Origin: an uncultured Clostridium sp.
GTDB lineage: Bacteria > Bacillota > Clostridia > Clostridiales > Clostridiaceae
Length of the DNA: 64,000 bases
Assembly (NCBI RefSeq): GCF_934754915.1
Contig: NZ_CAKVKB010000004.1
Location: 1-64,000, forward strand
Direction: 5' to 3'
A program made the translations under genes and the position numbers. Each line of letters starts with the position of its first letter. The first letter of the stretch is position 1. Shown here piece by piece: positions 63,199-64,000 of this stretch. The notes under the pieces were generated by a model, which saw only the letters and a program-made list of their open reading frames with translations, was not told the DNA's origin and searched no databases.

Positions 63199-63230
63199 AT
63201 ACATTTTTTAACAAATAACTATAAATTAAA

Positions 63231-63300
63231 ATCCGGAATGGATTAATGTAATTATTAACTCATTCCGGATAATAAAATAAAAGAAAGTCAAAAGACTTTC
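63231..63300 (-). terminator. Tandem terminators after rpmF
   Basis: GAAAGTC, 4-nt loop, GACTTTC (63283-63300) with a T-rich tail, then a perfect 10-bp stem ATCCGGAATG/CATTCCGGAT (63231-63270) followed by TTTTAATTTAT on the minus strand. They separate yceD-rpmF from the dapF-like gene. Confidence 0.85.
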
Positions 63301-63303
63301 TTT

Positions 63304-63486
63304 TTAGTTTTCAGAAGCTACTACTTCCTTACCTTTGTAAAAACCACAGTTCTTACATACTCTATGAGCAAGTTTCATTTCATGACATTGTGGACATTCT
63401 ACGATGCCTGGTAAACTAGCTTTAAAAGTTTGAGCTCTTCTCTTCTTAGTTCTAGCACTACATTGCTTTCTAGCTGGACAACCCAT
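63304..63486 (-). CDS. rpmF: 50S ribosomal protein L32
   Basis: A 60-residue zinc-ribbon ribosomal protein. The four zinc ligands are Cys31, Cys34, Cys44 and Cys47 (CPQCHEMKLAHRVCKNCG), so this is the zinc-containing form. The basic N-terminus carries two additional cysteines (Cys3, Cys9) at positions where most L32 proteins have none that I recall. GGAGGTG precedes the ATG. It follows yceD by 3 bp. Confidence 0.95.
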   Translation of the reverse strand: MGCPARKQCSARTKKRRAQTFKASLPGIVECPQCHEMKLAHRVCKNCGFYKGKEVVASEN

Positions 63487-63489
63487 TAA

Positions 63490-63996
63490 TTACACCTCCT
63501 TATTATCAAACAAACCTCTTAAGACTTCAAAACGTACATCTACATCTTCTTTATTACAGTTACATGTTGTAACATTTAAGTTACATCCACATTTCTGACA
63601 AAGTCCCTTACAGTCGTCTTTACATACTCTCTTGATTGGTAAAGTTGAAATTATGCTTGTTTCAACTAATTCAGTGATGTCTATAACATCATTCATTACA
63701 ACAACAGCTTCTTCATCTTCACTTTCGCTATTAGTTGTAAACCTTTCTTCTATATCAATATCTATTGGATAGATAAAGGTATCTAAGCATCTTGAACATA
63801 ACATTTCCAAATCAGTTTTTATATTAGCAGTAACTACTAATACATCACTATCTGAAGTTATAACTCCATTAACCTTGCAAGGAGTTACAGGCTTTATTGT
63901 ATCGCCTTCAAATTCAAATGAATCAATATTAAAAACTTCGTCAATTTTTTTGCTTCTGTCTTTGCCTGAAACAATATCTGAAATTTGTATCTTCAT
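63490..63996 (-). CDS. yceD: YceD-family (DUF177) protein
   Basis: A 168-residue protein of the DUF177/YceD family, linked in other organisms to 23S rRNA accumulation. CSRCLDTFIYPIDIDIEERF is the conserved core, and a Cys cluster near the C-terminus (CKDDCKGLCQKCGCNL) is typical of Firmicutes members and may bind metal. It starts at ATG four bases from the window edge, so its ribosome binding site is outside. The N-terminus looks complete. It forms an operon with rpmF. Confidence 0.92.
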   Translation of the reverse strand: MKIQISDIVSGKDRSKKIDEVFNIDSFEFEGDTIKPVTPCKVNGVITSDSDVLVVTANIKTDLEMLCSRCLDTFIYPIDIDIEERFTTNSESEDEEAVVVMNDVIDITELVETSIISTLPIKRVCKDDCKGLCQKCGCNLNVTTCNCNKEDVDVRFEVLRGLFDNKEV

Positions 63997-64000
63997 ACTT

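Noticed and set aside
1..64000. CRISPR array, tRNA or rRNA gene, prophage, insertion sequence
   Set aside because: No regularly spaced direct repeats, no cloverleaf or rRNA cores, no transposase, integrase or phage structural genes were seen on either strand. The 16S-like 18-mer at 12321-12352 is far too short to be an rRNA gene.

Overview
The window is AT-rich, low-GC Firmicutes DNA, most probably a Clostridium sensu stricto chromosome. The reasons are the strong GGAGG-type ribosome binding sites, TTG and GTG starts, AT-biased codons, the sporulation genes spoVS and ymxH, CodY, a LexA-type box before recA, and a gene order matching the long conserved clostridial housekeeping cluster. The species cannot be named from the sequence. 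About 57 protein genes are supported; no rRNA, tRNA, CRISPR array, prophage or insertion sequence was found.

Nearly everything is on the minus strand, so the cluster reads from right to left: yceD-rpmF, a dapF-like gene, plsX, acpP, rnc-radical SAM, a tiny membrane ORF, smc-ftsY, ylxM-ffh-rpsP-khpA, rimM-trmD, rplS, rbgA-rnhB, comM-dprA-topA, codY, rpsB-tsf, pyrH-frr, uppS-cdsA, an AI-2E-type permease, dxr-rseP, ispG, rimP-nusA-rnpM-L7Ae-infB-rbfA-nrnA-truB-ribF, rpsO, pnp, M16 protease-ymxH, lysC, an accessory block (two GNATs, EamA permease, O-acetyltransferase, ABC-F relic), tepA, ftsK-rimO-pgsA, recA, rny, spoVS, ptsH and purB. Only an amidase-like gene, a DUF378 gene and yraN are on the plus strand.

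Functionally this is the information-processing core: ribosomal proteins S2, S15, S16, L19 and L32; ribosome and tRNA maturation; translation initiation and elongation; RNA decay (RNase III, RNase Y, PNPase, nanoRNase); protein targeting by SRP; and chromosome handling (SMC, FtsK, TopA, RecA). Lipid and isoprenoid genes (plsX, acpP, cdsA, pgsA, uppS, dxr, ispG) are interleaved. Several regulatory sites can be read directly: a LexA/SOS box at recA, a consensus sigma-H promoter at spoVS, a CodY-like box before codY, and structured leaders at rpsB, rpsO, rplS and rnc.

The least ordinary observations are these. (1) khpA and topA both have a strong Shine-Dalgarno separated from the AUG by more than 30 nt that fold into a perfect hairpin, which would bring the two together. 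(2) The dapF-like protein has serine at both catalytic cysteine positions. (3) A dispersed intergenic repeat family carries a central hairpin with apparent compensatory changes. (4) A 31-codon membrane-protein ORF lies directly before smc. (5) yraN alone is inverted within its usual neighbourhood. I see no single multi-gene novel system; the window is mostly conserved core.
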